9,923 nucleotides of DNA from Bdellovibrionales bacterium. GTDB lineage: Bacteria > Myxococcota > XYA12-FULL-58-9 > SYDY01. Shown here piece after piece: positions 1 to 5,841 of the stretch (within the stretch, counting starts at the first letter, position 1; each line of letters starts with the position of its first letter). Location of the stretch: NCBI GenBank assembly GCA_005801425.1, contig SYDY01000007.1, forward strand, positions 1 to 9,923. Reading direction: 5' to 3'. Made by a program: the position numbers and the translations under genes. The notes beneath the pieces are model-generated. The model was given only the letters and a program-made list of their open reading frames with translations. It did not search any database and had not been told where the DNA came from.

Positions 1-62
1 CTTGGTAGAGCACTTGCTTTGGGAGCAAGGGGCCGCGAGTTCGAATCCCGCCGCCCCGACCA
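1..62 (+). tRNA. tRNA-Pro (anticodon UGG), 5' end cut off by the window
   Basis: The window opens inside the D-arm (the GGTAGAGC stretch). The anticodon stem CTTGC/GCAAG (13-17, 25-29) encloses the 7-base loop TTTGGGA, which gives anticodon TGG at 20-22. The T-loop TTCGAAT follows, then the 3' acceptor strand, discriminator A and an encoded CCA ending at 62. The acceptor CCCCG-A-CCA is the usual bacterial tRNA-Pro end. It reads CCN proline codons. It faces the acetyltransferase gene, with 17 bp between their 3' ends and no clear T-tract terminator. Confidence 0.95.
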
Positions 63-79
63 TTTAACTCTATAATAAT

Positions 80-571
80 TCATATAAATCTGTGCATGAC
101 ATACGCATCGACCAAACCAAGATGCGGATGATCAAAGACCTGGGGCAGCGTCCCCACGATTTCAAACCCTAATTTTTTCCATAAGCGAACCGCATTGGTA
201 TTGGTGGCGACAACAATGTTGTATTGCATCGCTTTGAATCCAAGCTGCTGCGCTGCTGCAATAGAATGTTCACCCAAAGTGTATCCAATACCTCGCCCCG
301 AAAAACGCGGCGAAACAACATAGGACCCATTGGCGACGTGTGACCCACGGCCAGGATGGTTGGGTTTGATGATGTAGAAACCGGCTATTTCGTCATCGAT
401 GCATGCGACAAAGGTGTGCCCATAGGGTGCAAGCCAATAGGCGCGTAATTCTTCGTCGGTGATCGCGGGAGAAAAAACATAGGTCGTTCCATCTGCCACG
501 ACTTCCCGTGCAAGAGCACAAATGGCCTCGGCATCAGAAGCCGTCGCAGGACGAATGAAAAGATCATTCAT
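80..571 (-). CDS. GNAT-family N-acetyltransferase
   Basis: This is a 163-residue cytosolic acetyltransferase that moves an acetyl group from acetyl-CoA to a small amine or protein N-terminus; the substrate is unknown. The protein starts MNDLFIRPATASDAEAI, the usual beta1-alpha1 opening of GNAT domains. The acetyl-CoA pyrophosphate loop is the stretch RFSGRGIG (residues 89-96), of the family type R/Q-x-x-G-x-G/A. The C-terminal signature NTNAVRLWKKLGF lies at about 124-136. The IKPNHPGRGSH stretch (68-78) recalls Mpr1-type acetyltransferases (azetidine-2-carboxylate/proline-analogue type); that is recalled likeness, not a search result. A longer reading frame begins at 754, but ATG571 is preferred: AAGGG lies 8 bases upstream, the GNAT fold starts there, and the longer frame would run into the upstream gene. 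It follows the SRPBCC gene by 16 bp, so the two are probably co-transcribed. Confidence 0.88.
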   Translation of the reverse strand: MNDLFIRPATASDAEAICALAREVVADGTTYVFSPAITDEELRAYWLAPYGHTFVACIDDEIAGFYIIKPNHPGRGSHVANGSYVVSPRFSGRGIGYTLGEHSIAAAQQLGFKAMQYNIVVATNTNAVRLWKKLGFEIVGTLPQVFDHPHLGLVDAYVMHRFI

Positions 572-587
572 GGAACGACCCTTGTGA

Positions 588-1331
588 TTACTTGGTTGCT
601 TGCGCTGGAACTGTGCCCTGTGGAGCACTGCCACCGCTGGCTGCTGCAAGGTGTTCTTTTTGTCGTTTTTCTGATTGAACGCGCACCCAGACAGTGGCTT
701 CTTCAAGGCCCTTGTCGACGATAAGATTCTTGATAAATCCGGGAACCCAACCAAGGCTCAAATTCACCGAGTACTCGACTTGGGACATACCAGGATGCCC
801 CGGTGCATCGTACACGCGCCAGTAACCTACGGAGTCATCGAGATCTGACAGGCGGCTGTAATCCAATGTCCATGTTCCCCAGCCCTCTGATGGGCGGTAG
901 TCGTGTTTCACAAAGTATTCATAATCCTTAAAGGGTGTGTCGATAATGAAACGAACCCATAGATTGTTGCCTGTGTGACGGTAGATCTCGGTCGTAGAAA
1001 GGCTTTTGATCCATTTTGGATATTTGTTGAAATCTGAGATCACCTGCCAAATGACGTTGGCAGGGGCTTGAACACGAAATACAGCAATCCCACCACCGCC
1101 TTTGCCATCGGCATTATGGATCTGCTTCATGATGTGCTTGCCCTTTTCGAGCTGTGCTTGATCTTTGGCATCAAGCTTCACGAAAGGCGGTGCAGCGACA
1201 TAAGCGGGTACTTTACCATGGTGAGGATGAGGCTTATTGGCATCGGCGGCAAGCGCTTGGGCAGAGAGCAATAGCGCGGTCATCGCGGTACAGACGGCAA
1301 GTCTGTATGTATTGTTAATATGGTGCATCAT
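588..1331 (-). CDS. Exported SRPBCC/START-like (polyketide cyclase-type) protein
   Basis: The protein has 247 residues. Residues 1-28 form a Sec signal peptide: a short N-region, the hydrophobic core LAVCTAMTALLLSA and a likely signal peptidase I cut after ALA28. The mature protein opens with a His/Pro-rich stretch (HPHHGK). Residues about 75-225 look like an SRPBCC/START helix-grip domain: the VFRVQAPANVIWQVISDFNKYPKWIKSL opening and later Trp/Tyr-rich strands fit bacterial polyketide-cyclase/coenzyme Q-binding-like proteins that hold a hydrophobic ligand in a central cavity. The last 20 residues are a low-complexity Ala/Gly/Pro tail. The predicted location is the periplasm; ligand and role are unknown. 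The SD AAGGG lies 7 bases before the first of two adjacent ATGs (1329-1331 and 1326-1328); either could start. It is the first gene of a two-gene unit with the acetyltransferase. Its upstream region carries the MITE-like element. Confidence 0.8.
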   Translation of the reverse strand: MMHHINNTYRLAVCTAMTALLLSAQALAADANKPHPHHGKVPAYVAAPPFVKLDAKDQAQLEKGKHIMKQIHNADGKGGGGIAVFRVQAPANVIWQVISDFNKYPKWIKSLSTTEIYRHTGNNLWVRFIIDTPFKDYEYFVKHDYRPSEGWGTWTLDYSRLSDLDDSVGYWRVYDAPGHPGMSQVEYSVNLSLGWVPGFIKNLIVDKGLEEATVWVRVQSEKRQKEHLAAASGGSAPQGTVPAQATK

Positions 1332-1387
1332 GGAGATCCCTTCAGCGCATAGCGCATCTAATGAGAGCAGTTTCCTAAGAGCCTATA

Positions 1388-1542
1388 TACTGTGCGCGGG
1401 CGAGATTTGCGCTTTTGGACTTTGTCTTTTTGATTTTCTCTTCATCAAAAAGCTCGCCATATTAACAATATGACTTTCTTTTTTTCTTCGATAAAATCGA
1501 AAACCCTTTGCCCAAAAACGCAAATCTCACCCGCGCACAGTA
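1388..1542. mobile_element. MITE-like fold-back element with TA flanks (IS630/Tc1-mariner type by appearance)
   Basis: The two ends are near-perfect inverted repeats. The left arm 1390-1418 begins CTGTGCGCGGGCGAGA, and the right arm 1512-1540 read in reverse complement begins CTGTGCGCGGGTGAGA; 27 of 29 positions agree. Each end is flanked by the dinucleotide TA (1388-1389 and 1541-1542), as expected for a TA target-site duplication of IS630/Tc1-mariner elements. The 151-bp body has no credible open reading frame, so any movement would need a transposase supplied from elsewhere. Pairing can extend outward with a bulge: TAAGAG at 1376-1381 complements CTCTTA at 1544-1549. The middle is AT-rich. 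It could instead be a fixed structured regulatory element; without other copies the mobile reading is an inference. Confidence 0.6.
1426..1501. repeat. Three short hairpins inside the fold-back element
   Basis: Between the long arms lie three perfect small inverted repeats in a row. CTTTTTGAT (1426-1434) pairs with ATCAAAAAG (1444-1452) over a 9-base loop. CATATT (1458-1463) pairs with AATATG (1467-1472) over a 3-base loop. TTCGAT (1487-1492) pairs with ATCGAA (1496-1501) over a 3-base loop. With the outer 29-bp stem the whole element could fold as a cloverleaf, either as single-stranded DNA or as RNA if transcribed. No function is shown by the sequence. Confidence 0.6.
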
Positions 1543-1642
1543 CCTCTTATCGGCATATCGCGTGAGAGGTTGTTTTGCGAGTGATGATTTATGGATGTAA
1601 TACCTACATAGTGGCAGATAATCATGAAGTTTTATGAGGCCC

Positions 1643-1695
1643 TGTGGATAACTCTGTGGATAACATGTGCATAAGTGCTGATTGCCTGTGGATCG
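1643..1695 (-). promoter_or_regulatory. DnaA-box cluster (three consensus boxes plus one weak), candidate replication origin
   Basis: On the minus strand, TTATCCACA occurs at 1643-1651 and 1655-1663, and TTATGCACA at 1666-1674. All three match the TTATNCACA consensus, have the same orientation, and start 12 and 11 bases apart, close to one helical turn. A fourth site at 1687-1695 matches 7 of 9. CTGTGGATAAC is repeated directly at 1642-1652 and 1654-1664. DnaA is the replication initiator and also a transcription regulator. The site sits between a leftward gene unit and a rightward gene, with an AT-rich stretch (about 1420-1510, inside the fold-back element) to one side. This fits an oriC core, a DnaA-titration site, or a DnaA-controlled promoter for the downstream PspC gene. 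The boxes are seen directly; the role is inferred. Confidence 0.7.
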
Positions 1696-1723
1696 CATGA
1701 ATGGCTATTCATACACATCGATG

Positions 1724-1752
1724 TTGACTCTTGTTGGTGTTTCGCATACTTT
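1724..1752 (+). promoter_or_regulatory. Putative sigma70 promoter of the PspC-like gene
   Basis: TTGACT (1724-1729) matches the -35 consensus at 5 of 6 positions. After a 17-base spacer, TACTTT (1747-1752) is a weak -10 element (3 of 6). Transcription would begin near 1759, just ahead of the GGAGG ribosome site at 1767-1771. The DnaA boxes lie about 30-80 bases upstream of the -35 element, a position from which bound DnaA could affect this promoter. Confidence 0.4.
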
Positions 1753-1776
1753 TACGATCTTATTTTGGAGGTTGGT

Positions 1777-2256
1777 ATGACACAATTTGAAGAAACGCGA
1801 AGTCCTATGACACGCGCACGCCACGGAATGTTGGGTGGTGTTTGCGCGGGGCTTGCGGATCGTTTTGGAATCGAAGTGGCTTTTATGCGTTTGGCATGGG
1901 TGGCTATGCTGTGTCTTTTTGGCACGGGCGCACTGTTGTATCTTGCACTGTGGGCTGTTTTGCCGCGCGCTGGGGATGTGCCCAGCGAAGGTTTCTTGTG
2001 GGAACAACGATCTGATGGAAGTCACAAGCCACCTCTTCGTCGTACCTTGATCGATCGCAAGATCTCAGGTGTATGTGGGGGCCTTGCGCGCTATTGGGAT
2101 ATGGATCCCAGTGTGGTGCGTCTCATTGCATTGAGTCTGTTTGTACTTTCGGCAGGATCGGCAACGCTTGTGTACATTGCGGCAGCGATCGTGATCCAAC
2201 CCAATGAAGTGTCGACACAGCTAAATGTGTCACAACAAAGTACTTTCAGAGGATAA
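1777..2256 (+). CDS. Tandem PspC-domain membrane protein
   Basis: The protein has 159 residues and two PspC domains in a row. Repeat 1 (about 13-64) has GMLGGVCAGLADRFGIEVAFMRL followed by a hydrophobic segment ending LYLALWAVLP. Repeat 2 (about 90-142) has KISGVCGGLARYWDMDPSVVRL followed by a hydrophobic segment ending VYIAAAIVIQP. PspC proteins are inner-membrane partners of the phage-shock envelope-stress response; E. coli PspC has a single such domain. No pspA, pspB or pspF is adjacent, so a Psp role is only suggested. ATG1777 is chosen over an upstream in-frame ATG at 1675 because GGAGG lies 5 bases before it, homology starts there, and the longer version would cross the DnaA-box and promoter region. 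The stop codon lies 7 bp from the 3' end of the converging tRNA-Ser(GCU). Confidence 0.88.
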   Translation: MTQFEETRSPMTRARHGMLGGVCAGLADRFGIEVAFMRLAWVAMLCLFGTGALLYLALWAVLPRAGDVPSEGFLWEQRSDGSHKPPLRRTLIDRKISGVCGGLARYWDMDPSVVRLIALSLFVLSAGSATLVYIAAAIVIQPNEVSTQLNVSQQSTFRG

Positions 2257-2263
2257 AGTAGAG

Positions 2264-2353
2264 TGGCGGAGCGAGAGGGATTCGAACCCTCGGTAGGGTT
2301 ACCCCTACGCAGATTTAGCAAACCTGTGCCTTCAGCCTCTCGGCCATCGCTCC
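2264..2353 (-). tRNA. tRNA-Ser (anticodon GCU)
   Basis: On the minus strand the 90-base gene has acceptor GGAGCGA paired with TCGCTCC, then discriminator G and encoded CCA. The anticodon stem CAGGT/ATCTG surrounds the loop TTGCTAA, giving anticodon GCT at 2317-2319. A long variable arm (GTAGGG..CCCTAC type) identifies it as class II, as expected for serine. The T-loop is TTCGAAT. It decodes AGC and AGU. It is transcribed away from the second serine tRNA. Confidence 0.96.
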
Positions 2354-2446
2354 ACGCTTGTGGATGGCTTGTATTGCCAGGCGTGTTGTCTACACCAACC
2401 CTCTTCCAAGTGGCAAGTACATGTTGTATGAGGGGACTTCCTATAT
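2354..2446. promoter_or_regulatory. Shared spacer between divergent tRNA-Ser genes, with an inverted repeat
   Basis: Both serine tRNA genes must start from this 93-bp spacer. A weak plus-strand promoter can be read as TTCCAA (2404-2409), 17 bases, then TATGAG (2427-2432), which would start about 7-8 bases before the tRNA. On the minus strand TTGCCA followed 18 bases later by TAGACA is an equally weak option. TGTATTGCCA (2370-2379) and TGGCAAGTACA (2411-2421) form an inverted repeat with one bulged base. A second small one, GTGT/ACAC, lies at 2383-2395. These could be operators or chance. Confidence 0.35.
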
Positions 2447-2534
2447 GGAGGAGTGGCCGAGCGGTTTAAGGCGGCGGTCTTGAAAACCGTTGTGCTGCAA
2501 GGTACCGGGGGTTCGAATCCCTCCTCCTCCGCCA
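2447..2534 (+). tRNA. tRNA-Ser (anticodon UGA)
   Basis: This is an 88-base class II tRNA: acceptor GGAGGAG pairs with CTCCTCC, followed by discriminator G and encoded CCA. The loop CTTGAAA sits on the stem GCGGT/ACCGT and gives anticodon TGA at 2481-2483, reading UCA and related UCN codons. There is a long variable arm and the T-loop TTCGAAT. Its 3' end lies only 25 bp before the ATG of the transporter gene, so the two may share a primary transcript. Confidence 0.96.
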
Positions 2535-2559
2535 ATATTTCCTGCTATGTTTCTTCTTG

Positions 2560-3804
2560 ATGAACCGTTCAAATATATCACCCCTGTTTTGGACCCAATT
2601 CTTGGGGGCTTTCAACGACAACGTTTTTAAAAACGCCATTGTGATGTTGGTCACTTATGGGACCGTTGGAAATATGAATATTTCGCCCAAACACATTGTT
2701 GCGCTGGCTGGGTGTATTTTCATTGCGCCGTTTTTTTTCTTTTCGGCCATGGCGGGGCGCATTTCGGATCGTATTTCTAAATCACGTTTCATCGTTTGGG
2801 TAAAAGCGGCAGAAATTATCATTATGGCGCTGGGAGCGTTGGGTTTTGCTCTCGGCGATCTTCGCCTTTTGCTTGTTGTTTTATTTTTTATGGGATTGCA
2901 GTCTGCATTTTTTGGACCGGCAAAATACAGTATTATTCCCGAACTTGTACCTCGTGACGAGTTACTGAAAAGCAATGCACTTATCGAATCAGGGACGTTT
3001 CTTGCCATTTTATTGGGGACCATTGTGGGTGGTCTTGTTGCGGCATCTCCGACGCTGCATGCCGTGTTGGGGCCCATGGTGATTGTCGTTGCTGTTTTGG
3101 GGTTGATGGCCAGTTTTCAAATTCAACGCACGGAACAGTGTAGGGGCGGTTCGCGAACCGTCCTAGGAACGTTTGCATTGCTTCGTTTGTTGTATATGCA
3201 ACGTCCGCTATTTTTCATCGCACTTGGCATCAGTTGGTTTTGGTTTTTTGGTGCGGTGTGTTTGTCGGTGTTGCCTGTGTATGCTGCGGATGTTTTGCAT
3301 GTGAATGCCCATGTAATGACTTTGTTTCTTGCTCTCTTCTGTATCGGCATTGGTATTGGATCGTGGCTATGCGCACGTTTGAATCAAACGTATTCTAAAG
3401 AAAGATTGATCAGCCTGGGTGCATGGGGCATGAGTTTCTGTAGTTTGATTTTATATGGACTTGGTGCGCCTTTGAATATGGAGTTACGCGATCTTGCGAC
3501 TTTCATTGCAGATTATCATGGTGCTTCAATCTCATGTATTTTGATGATGATGGCCATGGCATGCGGCGTATACTCGGTTCCACTGTATACATTGTTACAG
3601 GAACGCAGTGAACGCGTTGTTCGGTCGCAAGCGATTGCCGCAAACAATGTGCTCAATGCATTGATGATGGTGATTGCTTCAGGATGCTTGATGGCGGCTT
3701 ATGGACTTGGCTTTACTGTACCGCAGATCTTCGGCGTATTGGCTATTTTGAATATGTTTGCGTGGGCTTTGTTTACGCGATGCGATCGGTGCCCAGATAT
3801 TTGA
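2560..3804 (+). CDS. LplT-like major facilitator transporter (lysophospholipid transporter family)
   Basis: The protein has 414 residues and about 12 hydrophobic segments, the usual size for a major facilitator. The opening PLFWTQFLGAFNDNVFKNA and the stretch FGPAKYSIIPELVP (about 127-140) are hallmarks of the LplT/AAS-type group, which in E. coli flips lysophosphatidylethanolamine across the inner membrane for re-acylation. The loop GRISDRISKSR (about 66-76) fits the conserved cytoplasmic loop between helices 2 and 3. In many bacteria this domain is fused to, or adjacent to, an acyltransferase/acyl-ACP ligase (Aas); neither is seen here, so the substrate is uncertain. ATG2560 is preceded by an in-frame TTG at 2557. 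Neither has a recognisable SD, which is odd and may reflect transcription from the tRNA just upstream. The last 32 bp overlap the 3' end of serS on the opposite strand. Confidence 0.85.
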   Translation: MNRSNISPLFWTQFLGAFNDNVFKNAIVMLVTYGTVGNMNISPKHIVALAGCIFIAPFFFFSAMAGRISDRISKSRFIVWVKAAEIIIMALGALGFALGDLRLLLVVLFFMGLQSAFFGPAKYSIIPELVPRDELLKSNALIESGTFLAILLGTIVGGLVAASPTLHAVLGPMVIVVAVLGLMASFQIQRTEQCRGGSRTVLGTFALLRLLYMQRPLFFIALGISWFWFFGAVCLSVLPVYAADVLHVNAHVMTLFLALFCIGIGIGSWLCARLNQTYSKERLISLGAWGMSFCSLILYGLGAPLNMELRDLATFIADYHGASISCILMMMAMACGVYSVPLYTLLQERSERVVRSQAIAANNVLNALMMVIASGCLMAAYGLGFTVPQIFGVLAILNMFAWALFTRCDRCPDI

Positions 3805-5056
3805 CAAGGACGTCGGGGATCTGAATCGATCCGTCGGCTTGTTGATAATTTTCGATCAATGCAACCATGGTACGACCTACAGCCAATGCTGAACCGTTTA
3901 ACGAATGTACAAATTGTGTTTTTGATTTTGAAGCATCGGCCAATGGACGATATCGGATGGATGATCGACGCGCTTGATAATCGGTGCAATTGGAACAGCT
4001 TGAAATTTCACGATAGGCTTTAACGCTAGGTAGCCATACTTCAAGATCGTAGGTTTTTGTGGATGTAAAACTAAGATCGCCCGTGCACAGGCTTACCACG
4101 CGATACGGAAGTCCTAAGTCCTCAAGAATCGATCCGGCATTGCTTACCAAACGCTCAAGCTCATCCATGCTTTTGTCGGGCGTGGTGTATGAAAAAAGTT
4201 CTACCTTGCTGAATTGATGCAAGCGAATGAGTCCACGTGTATCGCGTCCTGCCGCACCTGCTTCGCGCCTGAAGCATGGCGTATAGGCTGTATAGCGCAA
4301 GGGCAATTGATCTTCGGATAAAAGGTCGCCGCTGTGTAAATTGGCCAATGGTACTTCTGACGTTGGGATCAGCGTATATTCGCGATCCAACGTTTCAAAA
4401 GACTCACCGATAAATTTGGGATATTGTCCCGCATTTTGCATGGCATCGCTGCGCACAAGAAGCGGTGGTGCGATTTCTGTGTAGCCAAAATTGGATGCAC
4501 TATCGAGCATGAATTGCCCAAGCGCGCGTTCTAGGCGTGCGCCCCAATGGCGCAGCACAACAAAGCGTGCACCGCTCATTTTGGCGCCTTGTTCAAAACT
4601 CATCATTCCTAAGGCTTCACCGATGTCGAAATGGGCTTTGGGTTCAAATTCAAAAGTACGGGGTGTACCGATGTGACGCTCTATACGGTTTTGTGACTCA
4701 TCGTGACCATCGGGTACCGAGGCATGAGGAATATTGGGAATGGTGAGCAATTCTTTTTGCAGGGCTGTTTCATGCTCTTGCGATTGGAAGTCTGCTTCTT
4801 TGATTGCGTTTTTGAGATCTTTGAGTGAATCCCGGGCTTGCGTCATGGCTGCCTGATCACCGGATGCCGCAAGCGCTTTCATACGATCTGATGCTTCATT
4901 CATTTGGGCACGCAACGATTCGGCTTTTTGGAGCGATCGGCGTCGCAATTCAGCACTTTCGATCAATGCGTCAATGGTGCTGATTGCAATACTGCGTCTT
5001 TGCAACGCGTGCTTGATTTCATCGGGATGCTCAAGAAGTAGGCGATGATCTAACAT
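3773..5056 (-). CDS. serS: Seryl-tRNA synthetase
   Basis: This cytosolic class II synthetase charges tRNA-Ser (and tRNA-Sec where present) with serine using ATP. The 427-residue length is normal. Residues about 28-105 form the charged N-terminal helical hairpin (long coiled-coil arm) that grips the long variable arm of tRNA-Ser. The catalytic core shows the serine-pocket stretch TSEVPL (232-237), motif 2 from FRREAG (262-267) to GRDTRGLIRLHQF (270-282), the ISSCSNCTDYQARR segment (351-364) and motif 3 NGSALAVGRTMVALIENYQ (387-405). All look intact. The frame is open upstream to 5290, but the protein begins at MLDHRLLLEHPDEIK (ATG at 5054-5056), the usual SerRS N-terminus; the extension lies over the CPBP gene. 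The SD is weak. It is the last gene of the recA-CPBP-serS unit, 46 bp after the CPBP stop, and two tRNA-Ser genes lie 1.2-1.5 kb beyond it. Confidence 0.97.
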   Translation of the reverse strand: MLDHRLLLEHPDEIKHALQRRSIAISTIDALIESAELRRRSLQKAESLRAQMNEASDRMKALAASGDQAAMTQARDSLKDLKNAIKEADFQSQEHETALQKELLTIPNIPHASVPDGHDESQNRIERHIGTPRTFEFEPKAHFDIGEALGMMSFEQGAKMSGARFVVLRHWGARLERALGQFMLDSASNFGYTEIAPPLLVRSDAMQNAGQYPKFIGESFETLDREYTLIPTSEVPLANLHSGDLLSEDQLPLRYTAYTPCFRREAGAAGRDTRGLIRLHQFSKVELFSYTTPDKSMDELERLVSNAGSILEDLGLPYRVVSLCTGDLSFTSTKTYDLEVWLPSVKAYREISSCSNCTDYQARRSSIRYRPLADASKSKTQFVHSLNGSALAVGRTMVALIENYQQADGSIQIPDVLVKYLGTDRIA

Positions 5057-5102
5057 GTTTTGCCGTATCCCATCGTTTATCGGTGGCTGCAATGGTCCAA
5101 CA

Positions 5103-5825
5103 CTATGCGTAAGGATGATACATGCTCGCCAAAAGTTCGCCAAGAAGATTGCATGCAGCGTGATATCCAATCGGTGCGATGAGTGACCCTGTTTTGGCAC
5201 GCAGCCACGCGAACAATAAGCCAGGAAAAAATGGTAAGAGACGGAGTGGGTTCCACTCACCCATAAAATGTCCCAAGGCAAAGGCGGCACAGGCGGTAAT
5301 GGCCCCTAAACCCATATGTGCCCCTGCGATGTGCCACCTTGGATTGTTGTCCACAGAGGATTGTAAATATCCACGAAAAAAAGTTTCTTCTGGGAGTGCT
5401 ACACCCAAAATATGATTAAATGTGCGTTCGGTGGCGTGAAACAAAAATGCAGACCACACGAAGTTTTCGGAGAGCATGCGTGAATTGATCTCCCAGTGGG
5501 GTACCCATGGGAGCCATAGATGCAGTTTTGTGACCGTGAAGTGAAATCCTGCAGCATAAAGTGGAAATGTGATCACGATCATTGCGAGAAGAATCCACAT
5601 GTCCTTGCGCCAGGTGCTTGTGTGAAGTCCAAGGATTTTAATTGATTTATCTTGGGCATCGCACCTGGCGATAGGTATGTAGAGTTCGCCTACGGCGATC
5701 AATGTGAATGCAAGGGTTCCGAGCAATGGAATATGACCCAGGGTTTTGCTGGCCCCAAGGGCTGCCAGCAAGAACAACGTTATGGTCCATGCACGACGTG
5801 GAAGATCAGGTTGTTCGTGGGTCAT
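5103..5825 (-). CDS. CPBP-family intramembrane glutamic protease
   Basis: This is a 240-residue multi-pass membrane protein of the CPBP (CAAX protease and bacteriocin-processing, Rce1/Abi-like) family. All three active-site motifs are present: PEETFFRGYLQ with E146, E147 and R151; FALGH with F182 and H186; and HAACN with H222 and N226. About seven hydrophobic stretches can be seen. Family members cleave within or near the membrane, mature peptides or process sorting signals; the substrate is unknown here. The compact PEETFFRGYLQ form recalls proteases of the myxosortase kind in former Deltaproteobacteria, a weak family-level hint. ATG5825 has AGGAG only one base upstream, too close to act, but AAAGG (5834-5838) at 8 bases is well placed. 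It begins 16 bp after recA and ends 46 bp before serS, so it is very likely co-transcribed with both. Confidence 0.87.
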   Translation of the reverse strand: MTHEQPDLPRRAWTITLFLLAALGASKTLGHIPLLGTLAFTLIAVGELYIPIARCDAQDKSIKILGLHTSTWRKDMWILLAMIVITFPLYAAGFHFTVTKLHLWLPWVPHWEINSRMLSENFVWSAFLFHATERTFNHILGVALPEETFFRGYLQSSVDNNPRWHIAGAHMGLGAITACAAFALGHFMGEWNPLRLLPFFPGLLFAWLRAKTGSLIAPIGYHAACNLLGELLASMYHPYA

Positions 5826-5841
5826 ACTCCTAGCCTTTCAC

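Noticed and set aside
572-754. In-frame N-terminal extension of the acetyltransferase (start at 754)
   Set aside because: It overlaps the SRPBCC gene on the same strand, lacks GNAT similarity, and a good SD precedes ATG571.
1237-1698. Small open frames across the fold-back element on both strands
   Set aside because: They arise from the inverted repeat and AT-rich sequence; no SD and no family resemblance.
1675-1776. Upstream in-frame start for the PspC-like protein
   Set aside because: It would translate the DnaA-box and promoter region; ATG1777 has GGAGG at the right distance.
2724-2742. T-rich run in the transporter gene as a possible frameshift site
   Set aside because: The reading frame continues normally with hydrophobic helix residues (APFFFFSAM) typical of the family.
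2655-3077. 140-codon open frame on the minus strand inside the transporter gene
   Set aside because: It is antisense to a well-supported gene, with low-complexity composition and no SD.
5057-5290. In-frame N-terminal extension of SerRS
   Set aside because: SerRS proteins begin at MLDxxLL; the extension lies over the CPBP gene and would be unique.
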